DNA of 64,000 nt from Ureibacillus acetophenoni. Its GTDB lineage: Bacteria; Bacillota; Bacilli; Bacillales_A; Planococcaceae. Made by a program: the position numbers and the translations under genes. This document shows positions 1 to 8,710 of this stretch, piece after piece; the first letter of the stretch is position 1; the number at the start of each line of letters is the position of its first letter. Under the pieces are notes generated by a model. The model ran no database searches, was not told where the DNA came from, and worked only from the letters and a program-made list of their open reading frames with translations. The stretch lies in NCBI RefSeq assembly GCF_900220965.1, contig NZ_OBQC01000007.1, forward strand, positions 62,001 to 126,000. The letters run 5' to 3'.

Positions 1-82
1 GTTAATTTGCGTAATATTGCTGAAAATTATGAATCGTAACAATTTAATCATATATTATATTATTTCCATTTGAAAATATAAA

Positions 83-110
83 AAGCTATCCAAAGTAAAT
101 TGGATAGCTT
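83..110 (-). terminator. Intrinsic terminator of trpP
   Basis: Perfect 10-bp inverted repeat AAGCTATCCA / TGGATAGCTT with an 8-base loop, followed on the minus strand by a T-rich run. It lies 15 bases beyond the trpP stop. Confidence 0.8.
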
Positions 111-124
111 AAATGGTTTTATTA

Positions 125-652
125 TTATGCAGGTGTTACTGCTGTATGGAATTTTGAACGTTTTAAAATGTTTGTAATGATTGGGAAAATAATGATAAAT
201 GCGATAGCATTCATAGCAACTGCTGGTAGTACAACAATTGTGTATAATACACCAAACGCATCAGGTAATCCGCCAATTAGTAATGCAGATGTTAAGAAAA
301 TCGCACCTGATAGAAGTGTTCCTAAACCAACTAAAATTACTCCAACAGCGATATTTTTAGATAAGTGTTTTAAAGCAAGTACAACAGCTAAAAATACTAA
401 ACCAGTAATCGCTTTATCAATAATATTTGGTACTAATCCGCCAGGGAATGTTGTAAAAATACCAGATAATACACCAGTTACTAATGATATTGAAAATGCT
501 TCTTTAAATGTAGGGAATAGGAAGATCCCTATAAACATCATTGTTAGCATGAAGTCTGGCTTCATACCATTTCCGTAACCAGGAATTACAAAGTACAGTA
601 CCGTACCCACACCTACTAGAAGTGCCATTAAAACAAGATTTTTCGTATTCAA
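125..652 (-). CDS. trpP: Tryptophan transporter TrpP
   Basis: Tryptophan uptake protein of the TrpP/YhaG family in the cytoplasmic membrane. The 175 residues match the family length and are almost wholly hydrophobic, with about five or six membrane segments. Family signatures GMKPDF (29-34) and PNIIDK (75-80) are present. The start is TTG at 652-650, preceded by AGGAGA (666-661) with 8-base spacing; no in-frame ATG fits better. In B. subtilis trpP is translationally repressed by TRAP, and the leader here carries a matching row of NAG triplets. Its neighbour hit and the ecs genes are in the B. subtilis arrangement, although scoC is absent. Identification rests on remembered similarity to B. 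subtilis TrpP. Confidence 0.9.
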   Translation of the reverse strand: MNTKNLVLMALLVGVGTVLYFVIPGYGNGMKPDFMLTMMFIGIFLFPTFKEAFSISLVTGVLSGIFTTFPGGLVPNIIDKAITGLVFLAVVLALKHLSKNIAVGVILVGLGTLLSGAIFLTSALLIGGLPDAFGVLYTIVVLPAVAMNAIAFIIIFPIITNILKRSKFHTAVTPA

Positions 653-654
653 TT

Positions 655-689
655 CTCATCTCTCCTCATTCTTTTCTAAGCTCTCTCTC
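655..689 (-). promoter_or_regulatory. TRAP-like binding site in trpP leader
   Basis: On the minus strand there are seven NAG triplets, GAG-GAG-TAG-AAG-GAG-GAG-GAG, separated by 3, 2, 2, 3, 2 and 2 bases. They run through the Shine-Dalgarno sequence and end just before the TTG start. This is the format bound by tryptophan-activated TRAP (MtrB) at trpP, trpG and trpE leaders of B. subtilis. Whether this organism has mtrB cannot be seen here. Confidence 0.6.
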
Positions 690-802
690 ATTTCCTAACG
701 TGTTCTCATAACCGTCAGCGAAATATTATTATGATTTTATACTTAATAGAAATATTTTGCAACTACATTTAATAGAATAAGATAGATAGTATTTCTTACA
801 AC

Positions 803-1228
803 TTATAGATTTAGATTTTCTCTAATTTGTGCACCAAATGTTTGTAAAACTTCTTGTGTTAATTCGCTTTGTTTTGTTTCCCATTTAACTTTTAATCCAT
901 CAGTTTCGTCATAACGAGGGATAAAGTGAAGGTGATAGTGGAAAACGGTTTGTCCTGCGAAAGAGCCGTTATTGTTAATTGTATTCATCCCTTGAGGGTT
1001 AAATGCTGATTTAATTGCATTTGCAATTTTCGGAGCTGCTGCATATAGATTTCTAGCAACATCCTCAGGCATTTCAAAAAGATCGGCAACATGTTGTTTA
1101 GGAACGAGTAGTGTATGTCCCTTTGTTAAAGGTGCAACATCCATAAATGCATACACATGATCATCTTCGTAGACTTTTATACTTGGAATCGAGCCATCAA
1201 TGATTTTACAGAAAATACAATTAGACAT
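803..1228 (-). CDS. hit: HIT family protein Hit
   Basis: Histidine-triad nucleotide-binding hydrolase (141 residues). The triad HYHLHFIP is at 97-104, and Cys4/Cys7 (CIFC) probably belong to the structural zinc site of Hit/HINT proteins. The start is the ATG at 1228: AAAGG lies 9 bases upstream of it, whereas the in-frame ATG at 1237 touches the AAAGG. The gene is divergent from ecsA, as in B. subtilis, so the 106-base gap at 1229-1334 must hold both promoters. The in vivo substrate of Hit is not established; AMP-linked nucleotides are typical of the family. Confidence 0.93.
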   Translation of the reverse strand: MSNCIFCKIIDGSIPSIKVYEDDHVYAFMDVAPLTKGHTLLVPKQHVADLFEMPEDVARNLYAAAPKIANAIKSAFNPQGMNTINNNGSFAGQTVFHYHLHFIPRYDETDGLKVKWETKQSELTQEVLQTFGAQIRENLNL

Positions 1229-1334
1229 AAAAAACATCCTTTCATTACAAGTTTTGTATTCATTTTAGCATATTAAAACTGTTTCCATTCACAATTTTTG
1301 CTAAACTGTAAATTAGAATAGGAGTGACGTGTAA

Positions 1335-2075
1335 ATGGCAGTGTTAGAACTAATCAATGTAACTGGTGGCTATACTAGAAAACCAGTAATTAGAGATTTA
1401 AATTTCACCATTGGACAAGGAGAATTAGTCGGACTAATTGGTCTTAATGGGGCGGGGAAAAGTACAACGATTAAACATATCATCGGTACACTCATTCCTC
1501 AACAAGGAGAAATAAAAATTAATGGCATTACTTTAAAAGAAGATATCGATAACTACCGTTCTTCTTTTTCATATATTCCTGAAACACCTGTATTGTACGA
1601 TGAACTAACTTTAAAAGAGCATTTAGAATTGACTGGAATGGCTTATGGCCTTGATGAAAAGACGATGAAGGAAAGAGCTAGTCGATTACTAAGTGAGTTC
1701 CGTATGGAAAAAAGATTGAATTGGTTTCCTTCACACTTTTCAAAAGGAATGCGTCAGAAAGTAATGATTATGTGTGCCTTTTTAGTAAACCCGCATTTAT
1801 ATATCATTGACGAACCTTTTGTTGGGCTCGATCCATTAGGAATTCAATCGTTGCTAGACCAAATGGATGAAAAGAAGCGGGAAGGTGCTTCTGTATTAAT
1901 GTCAACGCATATTTTATCTACTGCTGAAAAACATTGTGATCGTATAATATTGCTTCATGATGGACGTGTACGAGCGCAAGGAACAATGAATGATTTACGA
2001 AGAGCCTTTAATATGCCAAATGCTACCCTTGACGATTTATACATTGCAATGACAAAGGAGCAGGACAATGAATAG
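1335..2075 (+). CDS. ecsA: ABC transporter ATP-binding protein EcsA
   Basis: ATPase subunit of the Ecs transporter, 246 residues. Walker A GLNGAGKS (36-43), ABC signature SKGMR near 138 and Walker B LYIIDEPF near 156 are visible. In B. subtilis, EcsAB is needed for normal exoprotein secretion, competence, sporulation and regulated intramembrane proteolysis by RasP. AGGAG lies 9-10 bases before the ATG. The end overlaps ecsB by 8 bases, which indicates translational coupling. The family's third gene, ecsC, is not present downstream. Confidence 0.92.
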   Translation: MAVLELINVTGGYTRKPVIRDLNFTIGQGELVGLIGLNGAGKSTTIKHIIGTLIPQQGEIKINGITLKEDIDNYRSSFSYIPETPVLYDELTLKEHLELTGMAYGLDEKTMKERASRLLSEFRMEKRLNWFPSHFSKGMRQKVMIMCAFLVNPHLYIIDEPFVGLDPLGIQSLLDQMDEKKREGASVLMSTHILSTAEKHCDRIILLHDGRVRAQGTMNDLRRAFNMPNATLDDLYIAMTKEQDNE

Positions 2076-3264
2076 TTTGTCGCAGATTTGGTCAAAAAGG
2101 TTTACTCACTATTTAACTGAAGTTCAAAAATATATGCGTTTTGTGTTCACGGGGCATTTAGCAATTGTTTTAGTCTTTGTATTTGGCGCTGTTGGTTACA
2201 ATTATAGCGAATGGTTGAAAGTAGTTGAATCTAGCTTTCCAGCAGAATGGCTAGTTGCGGTTATTATAGGAGCTATATTAGCTTTTAGTAGACCGATAAC
2301 TTTATTAAAAGAGCCTGATCAAGTGTATCTTTTACCTTTGGAAACAAAAATGGATTATTACTTTAAAAAGGCGCTGCAATGGACATTCTTTTCACAAATT
2401 GGTTTAGTAGCGGTGGCTTATATCGTTGGCATTCCGTTATTAAATGAAGTGACAGAACTTTCATCAGGACAAATATGGCTAGGGTTAGGGATTGTTGCAG
2501 TATTAAAATATTTGAATGTGCAAATTGAGTTTAACTTTAGATACGCTTTAAGAGGAAAATGGGTTCTCATTGATCGGTTAATCCGAATAGTTTTATCCAT
2601 TTTAGCTATTCAAACGGCATTAACAGAAAATCTTTTATTCACAGTTATCTATTTAGTCATTTTCATAGTGTATAACTTAATTTGGAAAAAAAGTGTGAAT
2701 GATCAACCGATTCCTTACGAACATTTCGTTAAATTAGAGCAAAACCGTATGATGGCGTTTTACCGATTTGCAAATTACTTTACAGATGTACCTCATTTAA
2801 GAGGGGCCATTCGTAGAAGAGCATGGCTCAATTTTATGTACTCACTAGTTCCATACACAAAAACAAATACCCAAGGTTATTTAGTATTCCATACATTTAT
2901 CCGTACAGATGATCACTTTTATTTATGGGTAAGGTTGACAGCTATTTCGGCACTTATTGCAGCCTTTGTTAACTTACCTGTTGTTATTTTAATTGTAGCG
3001 GCAGCGCTATCGTTTGCGACTACAATTCAATTAAAATATGCTCTTTTGTCCTCTAAAGAATTTCGTATGGACATGTTGTTCCCAGTAGATCCTAGTTTAC
3101 GAACGAAGGCAGTTCACAAATTAATTCGTACATTTGTATTCCTACAAGCAATTATTGTTTTAATTTGCTCAATTGGAGACTCATTATTTTACCTACCACC
3201 GTTATTAATCTTAATAGTAAGTGAACTAACATTTTATTTATCAAAAAATCCAAATAATCGATAA
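2068..3264 (+). CDS. ecsB: ABC transporter permease EcsB
   Basis: Membrane subunit paired with EcsA. 398 residues with three hydrophobic clusters (about 25-75, 105-215 and 285-390) that would give roughly 8-10 membrane segments, as in B. subtilis EcsB (408 residues). The segment around residues 225-270, rich in Arg and aromatic residues, should be cytoplasmic. The start overlaps the ecsA stop and a strong terminator follows at once, so ecsAB is a complete two-gene operon. Transport substrate unknown. Confidence 0.9.
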   Translation: MNSLSQIWSKRFTHYLTEVQKYMRFVFTGHLAIVLVFVFGAVGYNYSEWLKVVESSFPAEWLVAVIIGAILAFSRPITLLKEPDQVYLLPLETKMDYYFKKALQWTFFSQIGLVAVAYIVGIPLLNEVTELSSGQIWLGLGIVAVLKYLNVQIEFNFRYALRGKWVLIDRLIRIVLSILAIQTALTENLLFTVIYLVIFIVYNLIWKKSVNDQPIPYEHFVKLEQNRMMAFYRFANYFTDVPHLRGAIRRRAWLNFMYSLVPYTKTNTQGYLVFHTFIRTDDHFYLWVRLTAISALIAAFVNLPVVILIVAAALSFATTIQLKYALLSSKEFRMDMLFPVDPSLRTKAVHKLIRTFVFLQAIIVLICSIGDSLFYLPPLLILIVSELTFYLSKNPNNR

Positions 3265-3270
3265 TGATAG

Positions 3271-3316
3271 AAATCCTAATAGTAAGGATGAAACCTTATT
3301 ATTGGGATTTTATTTT
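3271..3316 (+). terminator. ecsAB terminator
   Basis: Stem AAATCCTAATAGTAAGG / CCTTATTATTGGGATTT (17 positions, two imperfect pairs) with a short loop, followed by TTATTTT. It lies 7 bases beyond the ecsB stop. Confidence 0.85.
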
Positions 3317-3383
3317 GCATTGTTGTGACTTTTGAGGTGTTGACCGAATATTCGGAAAAATGTAATAATTGGAAATGTAGACT

Positions 3384-3458
3384 AAGTGTTACTTCAAATT
3401 GTTGCAAGTGAAATTATCTTATTCTCATTCATTTAAGTAACACTTGAATTACTTACTT
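3384..3458. promoter_or_regulatory. Inverted repeats before the MHS transporter gene
   Basis: AAGTGTTACTT (3384-3394) is repeated as its exact reverse complement AAGTAACACTT (3435-3445). The second copy also forms a local palindrome TAAGTAA-8-TTACTTA (to 3458). A further 12-bp perfect palindrome, CCGAATATTCGG, lies at 3344-3355. These sit between the ecsB terminator and the next start codon, so an operator role is plausible; no regulator gene is adjacent. Confidence 0.4.
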
Positions 3459-3478
3459 AAATATAAGGGGGATGTTGG

Positions 3479-4822
3479 ATGAGCAAAAATCAAATGCGGA
3501 GAGTTTGGATTGCTAGTTTAGTAGGGAGTTCCATTGAATGGTTTGACTATTTTCTATATGGAACTGTAGCAGCATTAGTATTTAACCAAGCGTTCTTTGC
3601 TGCTGAAGATCCTACGGTAGGGTTAATGTTAGCATATGCATCATTTGCATTAGCTTTCTTCATTCGTCCGTTGGGTGGAGTAATTTTCGGTTACGTGGGA
3701 GATAGAATCGGTCGTAAAAAAACCCTTGTTATCACATTAACAATTATGGGAGTTGCAACCGTTTTAATGGGGTTACTTCCTACGTATCAAGCGATTGGTG
3801 TAGCTGCACCTATTATTTTAATTACATTACGTTTAATTCAAGGACTTGGAATTGGTGGAGAATGGGGCGGTGCAGTTTTACTTGCTGTTGAATATGCTCC
3901 GAAAAGTAAACGAGGATTTTATGGTGCTTTTCCACAAATGGGCGTCACTATTGGGATGTTCCTTGGATCGGGTGCATTAACATTTATTTCCTCAGTTGTT
4001 TCCCCGCAAGCCTTTATTGATTGGGGATGGCGAATACCGTTTATTGCAAGTGCACTATTGGTTGTATTCGGACTTTGGATTCGTAAAGGTATTGATGAAA
4101 CACCATCCTTTAAAAGGGTACAAGAGTCTGGTGAAACTGCTAGATTGCCTTTTGTAGATATATTTAGAACACAATGGAAAGAAGTATTAATTGCTGTAGG
4201 TGGTAAAGTAGTTGAGACAGCACCTTTCTATATTTTCGGTACATTCATCGTTTCTTATGGGACGAATCAATTAGGATTCACGAATACACAAGTTCTTGTG
4301 TCAGTTATGATAGCAACAATTATTACAACGATCCTTATGCCATTTATGGGGGGCTTATCAGATAAAATTGGTCGTAAAAAAGTGTATATTTACGGAACCG
4401 TTGCTATGTTGCTATACGCGTTTCCGTACTTCTGGTTATTGCAACAAAAAACATTTGCTACTTTATTAATTGCAACAGTTTTAGGTTTAGGAATTATATG
4501 GGCGCCAATTACTGCTGTTTTAGGGACAATGTTCTCTGAAATTTTTGATGCAAAAGTTCGTTATACTGGAGTGTCATTAGGGTATCAGATTGGGGCAGCA
4601 GTAGCGGGTGGTACAGCCCCATTAATAGCAACGGCTTTACTAGTTCAATTTAATAATTCTTACGTTCCTGTAGCGTTTTATATTATTTTAACTTCGGTTA
4701 TTTCTTTAATTGCAGTTTTCTCTGTCAAAGATAAGAGCAATCAGGAGTTAGATGAATTTACTGATTTAGAGACAAATTCAAACCAAGATGTGAAGGTGAG
4801 AGAAAAGACTACTACTATATAA
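3479..4822 (+). CDS. MFS transporter, metabolite:H+ symporter (MHS) family
   Basis: Twelve-segment major facilitator of the MHS group (ProP, ShiA, KgtP relatives), 447 residues. The family starts with SSIEWFDYFLYG near residue 17, as here, and carries the loop 2-3 motif GDRIGRKKT near 75 with a second copy, DKIGRKK, near 296. The last 30 residues are polar and cytoplasmic. AAGGGGG stands 7 bases before the ATG. The next gene, 40 bases on, encodes an ornithine cyclodeaminase-family enzyme, so the substrate is probably an amino or imino acid or betaine-like compound; that is inferred from context only. Confidence 0.85.
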   Translation: MSKNQMRRVWIASLVGSSIEWFDYFLYGTVAALVFNQAFFAAEDPTVGLMLAYASFALAFFIRPLGGVIFGYVGDRIGRKKTLVITLTIMGVATVLMGLLPTYQAIGVAAPIILITLRLIQGLGIGGEWGGAVLLAVEYAPKSKRGFYGAFPQMGVTIGMFLGSGALTFISSVVSPQAFIDWGWRIPFIASALLVVFGLWIRKGIDETPSFKRVQESGETARLPFVDIFRTQWKEVLIAVGGKVVETAPFYIFGTFIVSYGTNQLGFTNTQVLVSVMIATIITTILMPFMGGLSDKIGRKKVYIYGTVAMLLYAFPYFWLLQQKTFATLLIATVLGLGIIWAPITAVLGTMFSEIFDAKVRYTGVSLGYQIGAAVAGGTAPLIATALLVQFNNSYVPVAFYIILTSVISLIAVFSVKDKSNQELDEFTDLETNSNQDVKVREKTTTI

Positions 4823-4862
4823 ACAGGTTAGTAGCAAGTATAAACAACGGAGAGTGTAGCTA

Positions 4863-5846
4863 ATGATACTATTAAATCAAGAAGAAATTATGAAATTTTA
4901 TACGATGGACGATGCGATTAGCGATGTTCGCAATACTTTAATAGCAAAAGTAGAAGGAAAAGTTCAATCACCACATCGAACTGTATTAGAATTCCCAGAA
5001 CAGAGCGCATCTTCGATTTATATGCCTAGTAGTGATTTAGAAAGTAATGTTGCAGCAGTAAAGGTTGTAACGATTTTTCCAGACAATCCTTCAAAAGGAA
5101 TGCCAACGACGCAAGGGATTATTATTTTAACGAGTACGGAAAATGGAGAGCATTTGGCTGTTATGAATGCATCCTATTTAACGAGGTTACGTACAGGTGC
5201 GATGACGGCTTTAGCAACAGATGCGCTATCTCGAAAGAGTGCTTCTGTTTTAACTGTAGTTGGAACAGGTGGAATGGCGTTTGAACAAACAATAGGAATA
5301 TTAGCTGTTCGCCAGATTGAAAAGATTATTCTATATAATAGAACTATAGAAAAGGCACACAACTTTGCTGAAAAGCTAAAAGACTATGGGGTGGATGTGG
5401 AAATTGAGATTGCAAATGAAGTAAATGATGCCGTGAGTAAAGCAGATATCGTTTGTTGTGCCACAAAGTCACACACACCTGTATTTAATGGGGAATATTT
5501 AAAAGCTGGTACACACGTGATCGGTGTAGGTTCTTATTTACCACATATGCATGAAATCGATCAAACAACAATTACGAGAGCTTCGAAAATTGTAGTAGAT
5601 GATTTGCACGGCGCAAAAGATGAGGCAGGCGAACTGATTAACGCTGAGGAAAAAGGGATTTGGTCCTTTGACAATGTTTACGGTGAATTAGAATCTTTAG
5701 TAAGCGGGAAAATCAGTGGGCGTGAAAATGATGAAGAAATCACGTTTTTTAAATCGGTTGGAGCTTCTTATTATGACTTAGCTGTTGCTAAAGGAGTTTA
5801 TCAAAAAGCGATAAGTGATAGCATTGGATTGAGTATCAAAATCTAG
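4863..5846 (+). CDS. Ornithine cyclodeaminase / mu-crystallin family protein
   Basis: NAD(P)-dependent enzyme of the OCD/mu-crystallin family (327 residues, usual length). Visible features are the substrate-arginine region [15 protein letters not shown] near residue 105 and the Rossmann motif VVGTGGMA near 135. Members include ornithine cyclodeaminase, alanine dehydrogenase, ketimine reductase and pyrroline-2-carboxylate reductase, and sequence alone does not separate these. Pairing with the MHS transporter suggests uptake and conversion of one amino/imino acid. GGAG lies 10 bases upstream of the ATG. The pair ends at a shared bidirectional terminator. Confidence 0.85.
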   Translation: MILLNQEEIMKFYTMDDAISDVRNTLIAKVEGKVQSPHRTVLEFPEQSASSIYMPSSDLESNVAAVKVVTIFPDNPSKGMPTTQGIIILTSTENGEHLAVMNASYLTRLRTGAMTALATDALSRKSASVLTVVGTGGMAFEQTIGILAVRQIEKIILYNRTIEKAHNFAEKLKDYGVDVEIEIANEVNDAVSKADIVCCATKSHTPVFNGEYLKAGTHVIGVGSYLPHMHEIDQTTITRASKIVVDDLHGAKDEAGELINAEEKGIWSFDNVYGELESLVSGKISGRENDEEITFFKSVGASYYDLAVAKGVYQKAISDSIGLSIKI

Positions 5847-5857
5847 AAATTAAAAAG

Positions 5858-5897
5858 ACGGGATGGATTGAAAGTCAACCTTTCAAATCCATCCCGT
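5858..5897. terminator. Bidirectional terminator between convergent genes
   Basis: ACGGGATGGATT-GAAAG pairs with CTTTC-AAATCCATCCCGT across a 5-base loop. T runs stand on the right of the plus strand and, as A runs, on the left, so it can serve both the OCD gene and hmoB. Confidence 0.85.
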
Positions 5898-5898
5898 T

Positions 5899-6411
5899 TT
5901 ATTTCTTTTCAGGGAGTTTTCCAGAATACGTAGAAATATAGCTTGCAGCATTGAATATATTTTGTTTTTTTACACCGAGTTCAGGTGTTGGTTTTGAGTG
6001 TGCTTTCGCAAAAGCGTTTGATTCTTTCCAGTTGTCAAAAGCTTGTTTACTTTCCCACTGAGTTAAAACGATATACATTTCAGATTTAATAGGTCTCAAT
6101 AATCGATATGCTACAAAACCAGGCATTTTTTCAATCTCTCGTGAGCGGCTTAAAAAACGTTGTTCAAATATTGGTCTTCCCTCATCATCAACGGGGATAT
6201 TGTTAAATACAAAAAAACCTTTTTGCTCAATTTGATTGACTGAATCAATAACTTCAAACTTACGTGGGGAAGCAAAAACCGTTTTTCGTTCTGTTTCGTG
6301 TAAAAGCACTGTACTATCTGTTCCATATAAAATAAACATATTTTCCTTATCGTGCTTCTTCAATACTTTCTCCATAAAATCAGGTGTACCAAAAGTTAAA
6401 TAAACATACAT
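5899..6411 (-). CDS. hmoB: Heme-degrading monooxygenase HmoB
   Basis: 170-residue antibiotic-biosynthesis-monooxygenase (ABM) fold protein resembling B. subtilis HmoB (YhgC). The N-terminal ~65 residues are a variable lead domain. The ABM domain follows at about 70-160, with EIEKMPGFVAYRLLRP and YIVLTQWESKQAFDNW being typical. HmoB binds and oxidatively opens heme to release iron. GGGGAGGG precedes the ATG by about 8 bases. It is divergent from hemE, as yhgC is in B. subtilis, so heme breakdown and heme synthesis share an intergenic region. Confidence 0.85.
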   Translation of the reverse strand: MYVYLTFGTPDFMEKVLKKHDKENMFILYGTDSTVLLHETERKTVFASPRKFEVIDSVNQIEQKGFFVFNNIPVDDEGRPIFEQRFLSRSREIEKMPGFVAYRLLRPIKSEMYIVLTQWESKQAFDNWKESNAFAKAHSKPTPELGVKKQNIFNAASYISTYSGKLPEKK

Positions 6412-6623
6412 AAAAACACCCTCCCCTTTTAAATTCTGTTAATTTCATTTAATGCAAAGAGATAGATTAATGTCAAAGAAAGTGATTGGGTAAACCGATG
6501 GAGGAGGACAAATTTATGACAATTGCTTGATTAAACTATACAATATAATAAGAAAAGTTTATATTTGAAAACGGATAGCATTAGTAAAGTTTATAGATTA
6601 AGTATTAATCGTATGTAAAAAAA

Positions 6624-6648
6624 TATTACAAAATCATATTTTGTAATA
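6624..6648. promoter_or_regulatory. 25-bp perfect palindrome upstream of hemE
   Basis: TATTACAAAAT-CAT-ATTTTGTAATA, 11-bp perfect arms with a 3-base centre, ending 38 bases before the hemE start. No T run follows, and it is too close to the gene to terminate anything upstream, so a dimeric repressor site is the better reading. It does not match the PerR or Fur box I know. Confidence 0.5.
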
Positions 6649-6686
6649 AAATTAACGAATAATTTGAGGGGCAGGTACAGATTAAA

Positions 6687-7739
6687 ATGAGAGTAATTAA
6701 TGATACACTACTGCGTGCTGCAAAAGGGGAAAGAACAGAGTATACACCGGTATGGTACATGAGACAAGCAGGTCGTTCGCAACCAGAATACAGAGCGATT
6801 AAAGAAAAGTATTCTTTAGAAGAAATTACTCAACAGCCTGAATTATGTGCATATGTAACTCGTTTACCAGTTGAAAACTATAATGTTGACGGAGCAATTT
6901 TATATAAAGATATTGTAACTCCACTACCGGGAATAGGTATTGATGTGAAAATTAAGGCTGGTGTTGGACCAGTTATTTCAAACCCAATTCGTACAGTAAG
7001 TGATATTGAAAAATTAGGTGAGTTTAATGCGAAAGCGCATACACCATTTGTATTAGAAACGATTAAATTGTTGACAGAGGAACAATTAAACGTACCACTA
7101 ATCGGTTTTGCTGGTGCACCATTTACATTAGCAAGTTATATGATTGAAGGGGGACCTTCGAAAAACTATGCGAAAACAAAATCATTAATGGTGTCTGAAC
7201 CAGTTGCATGGTTTGCATTAATGGACAAACTTGCGGATATGATCATCGCTGATATTTCTGCTCAAGTTGAAGCAGGTGCAAAAGCGGTACAAATTTTTGA
7301 TTCTTGGGTAGGAGCACTAAATATTGAGGATTACCGTGTATTTATCAAGCCGGTAATGACGAGAATTTTTGCAGAGCTTCAAAAAGAAAATGTACCCTTA
7401 ATTCTATTTGGCGTTGGAGCAAGTCATTTAGTAAATGAATGGAACGATTTAGATATAGATGTAGTTGGTTTAGATTGGCGTTTACCGATCAGAAGAGCAC
7501 GTGAACTTGGAGTAACTAAGGCAGTTCAAGGAAACCTTGATCCAACACTTTTACTAGCAAATTGGTCAGTAATTGAACAACGTGCAAAAGAGATTATCGA
7601 TCAAGGGATAGAAGTACCTGGACATATCTTTAACTTAGGACACGGTGTATTCCCAGAAGTGGACCCAGCAGTATTAAAACGATTAACAGCATTCATTCAT
7701 GACTATAGTAGAGAAAGAATTGCACAAATAGGGCAATAA
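6687..7739 (+). CDS. hemE: Uroporphyrinogen III decarboxylase
   Basis: Converts uroporphyrinogen III to coproporphyrinogen III by four decarboxylations. 350 residues, the normal length. The N-terminal signature [15 protein letters not shown] (near 21) carries the substrate-binding Arg residues. [16 protein letters not shown] (near 140) is the second family signature, with GNLDP near 285. The start codon ATG is preceded by a modest GAGGGG. It is the first gene of hemEHY, with hemH 19 bases on. The leader contains the palindrome described separately. Confidence 0.96.
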   Translation: MRVINDTLLRAAKGERTEYTPVWYMRQAGRSQPEYRAIKEKYSLEEITQQPELCAYVTRLPVENYNVDGAILYKDIVTPLPGIGIDVKIKAGVGPVISNPIRTVSDIEKLGEFNAKAHTPFVLETIKLLTEEQLNVPLIGFAGAPFTLASYMIEGGPSKNYAKTKSLMVSEPVAWFALMDKLADMIIADISAQVEAGAKAVQIFDSWVGALNIEDYRVFIKPVMTRIFAELQKENVPLILFGVGASHLVNEWNDLDIDVVGLDWRLPIRRARELGVTKAVQGNLDPTLLLANWSVIEQRAKEIIDQGIEVPGHIFNLGHGVFPEVDPAVLKRLTAFIHDYSRERIAQIGQ

Positions 7740-7758
7740 TTTAATAGAGGTGAAAATC

Positions 7759-8691
7759 ATGAAACCAATTCGTGGATTACTAGTAATGGCATATGGAACA
7801 CCATATAAAGAAGAAGATATTGAAAGATATTACACACATATCCGTCATGGACGAAAACCGTCTGAAGAGCATTTAGAAGATTTAAAAAGCAGATATAAGG
7901 CAATTGGTGGAATTTCACCTCTTGCAAAAATGACACAAAAACAAGCTGAAACACTAGTGAATCGTCTAAATGAAATTCAAGACGAAGTTGAATATAAATT
8001 ATTTATCGGTTTGAAACATATCGAGCCATTTATTGAAGATGCTGTAGAAGCAATGGTAAATGAAGGAATTGAAGAAGCTGTTTCAATCGTTCTTGCGCCA
8101 CACTTCTCTACGTTCTCGATTAAGACATACAACGGTCGTGCACAAGAAACAATCGAAAAATTAGGTAGTTCGTTAAAACTTACTTCAGTAGAAGCTTGGT
8201 ACGATGAGCCTAAATTTATCGAGTATTGGAAACAAGCGGTGAATGCAACGTTTGCTGAAATGGATGAGGAAGAACGTGAAAAAGCTTGCTTAATCGTTTC
8301 AAACCACTCACTACCAGAGAAAATTAAATTAGCTGGGGATCCATATGAAGATCAGTTAATCGAAACAGCTCGTTTAATCCAAGAAGCTACTGGTGTGAAA
8401 AATGTAGAAGTAGGCTGGCAATCAGCAGGTCAAACACCAGAACCATGGTTAGGACCAGATGTTCAAGATTTAACGCGTGAACTTTATGAAACAAAAGGAT
8501 ATCGTTCCTTTGTTTATATACCGGTTGGCTTTGTAACAGAACATTTAGAAGTTTTGTATGATAATGATTATGAATGTAAAGTGGTCTGTGATGAATTAGG
8601 TGCTAATTATCACCGTCCACCAATGCCAAATGTACATCCATTGTTCATTGATGCAATGGTCGATGCAATTTACAAGAGATTAGGTAACTAA
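7759..8691 (+). CDS. hemH: Coproporphyrin III ferrochelatase HemH
   Basis: Inserts Fe2+ into coproporphyrin III in the coproporphyrin-dependent heme route of Firmicutes. The ATG at 7759 is preferred over the in-frame GTG at 7750: AGAGGTGA stands 6-7 bases before the ATG, and the protein is then 310 residues, as in B. subtilis. N-terminal [25 protein letters not shown], with porphyrin-contacting residues, and the SNHSLPEK segment with the conserved His near 180 are visible. It is the middle gene of hemEHY. Confidence 0.95.
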   Translation: MKPIRGLLVMAYGTPYKEEDIERYYTHIRHGRKPSEEHLEDLKSRYKAIGGISPLAKMTQKQAETLVNRLNEIQDEVEYKLFIGLKHIEPFIEDAVEAMVNEGIEEAVSIVLAPHFSTFSIKTYNGRAQETIEKLGSSLKLTSVEAWYDEPKFIEYWKQAVNATFAEMDEEEREKACLIVSNHSLPEKIKLAGDPYEDQLIETARLIQEATGVKNVEVGWQSAGQTPEPWLGPDVQDLTRELYETKGYRSFVYIPVGFVTEHLEVLYDNDYECKVVCDELGANYHRPPMPNVHPLFIDAMVDAIYKRLGN

Positions 8692-8710
8692 TTCAGGAAG
8701 TGTGATAAAG

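Noticed and set aside
168-578. Plus-strand ORF opposite trpP
   Set aside because: Antisense shadow of a clearly coding membrane protein gene; no ribosome site.
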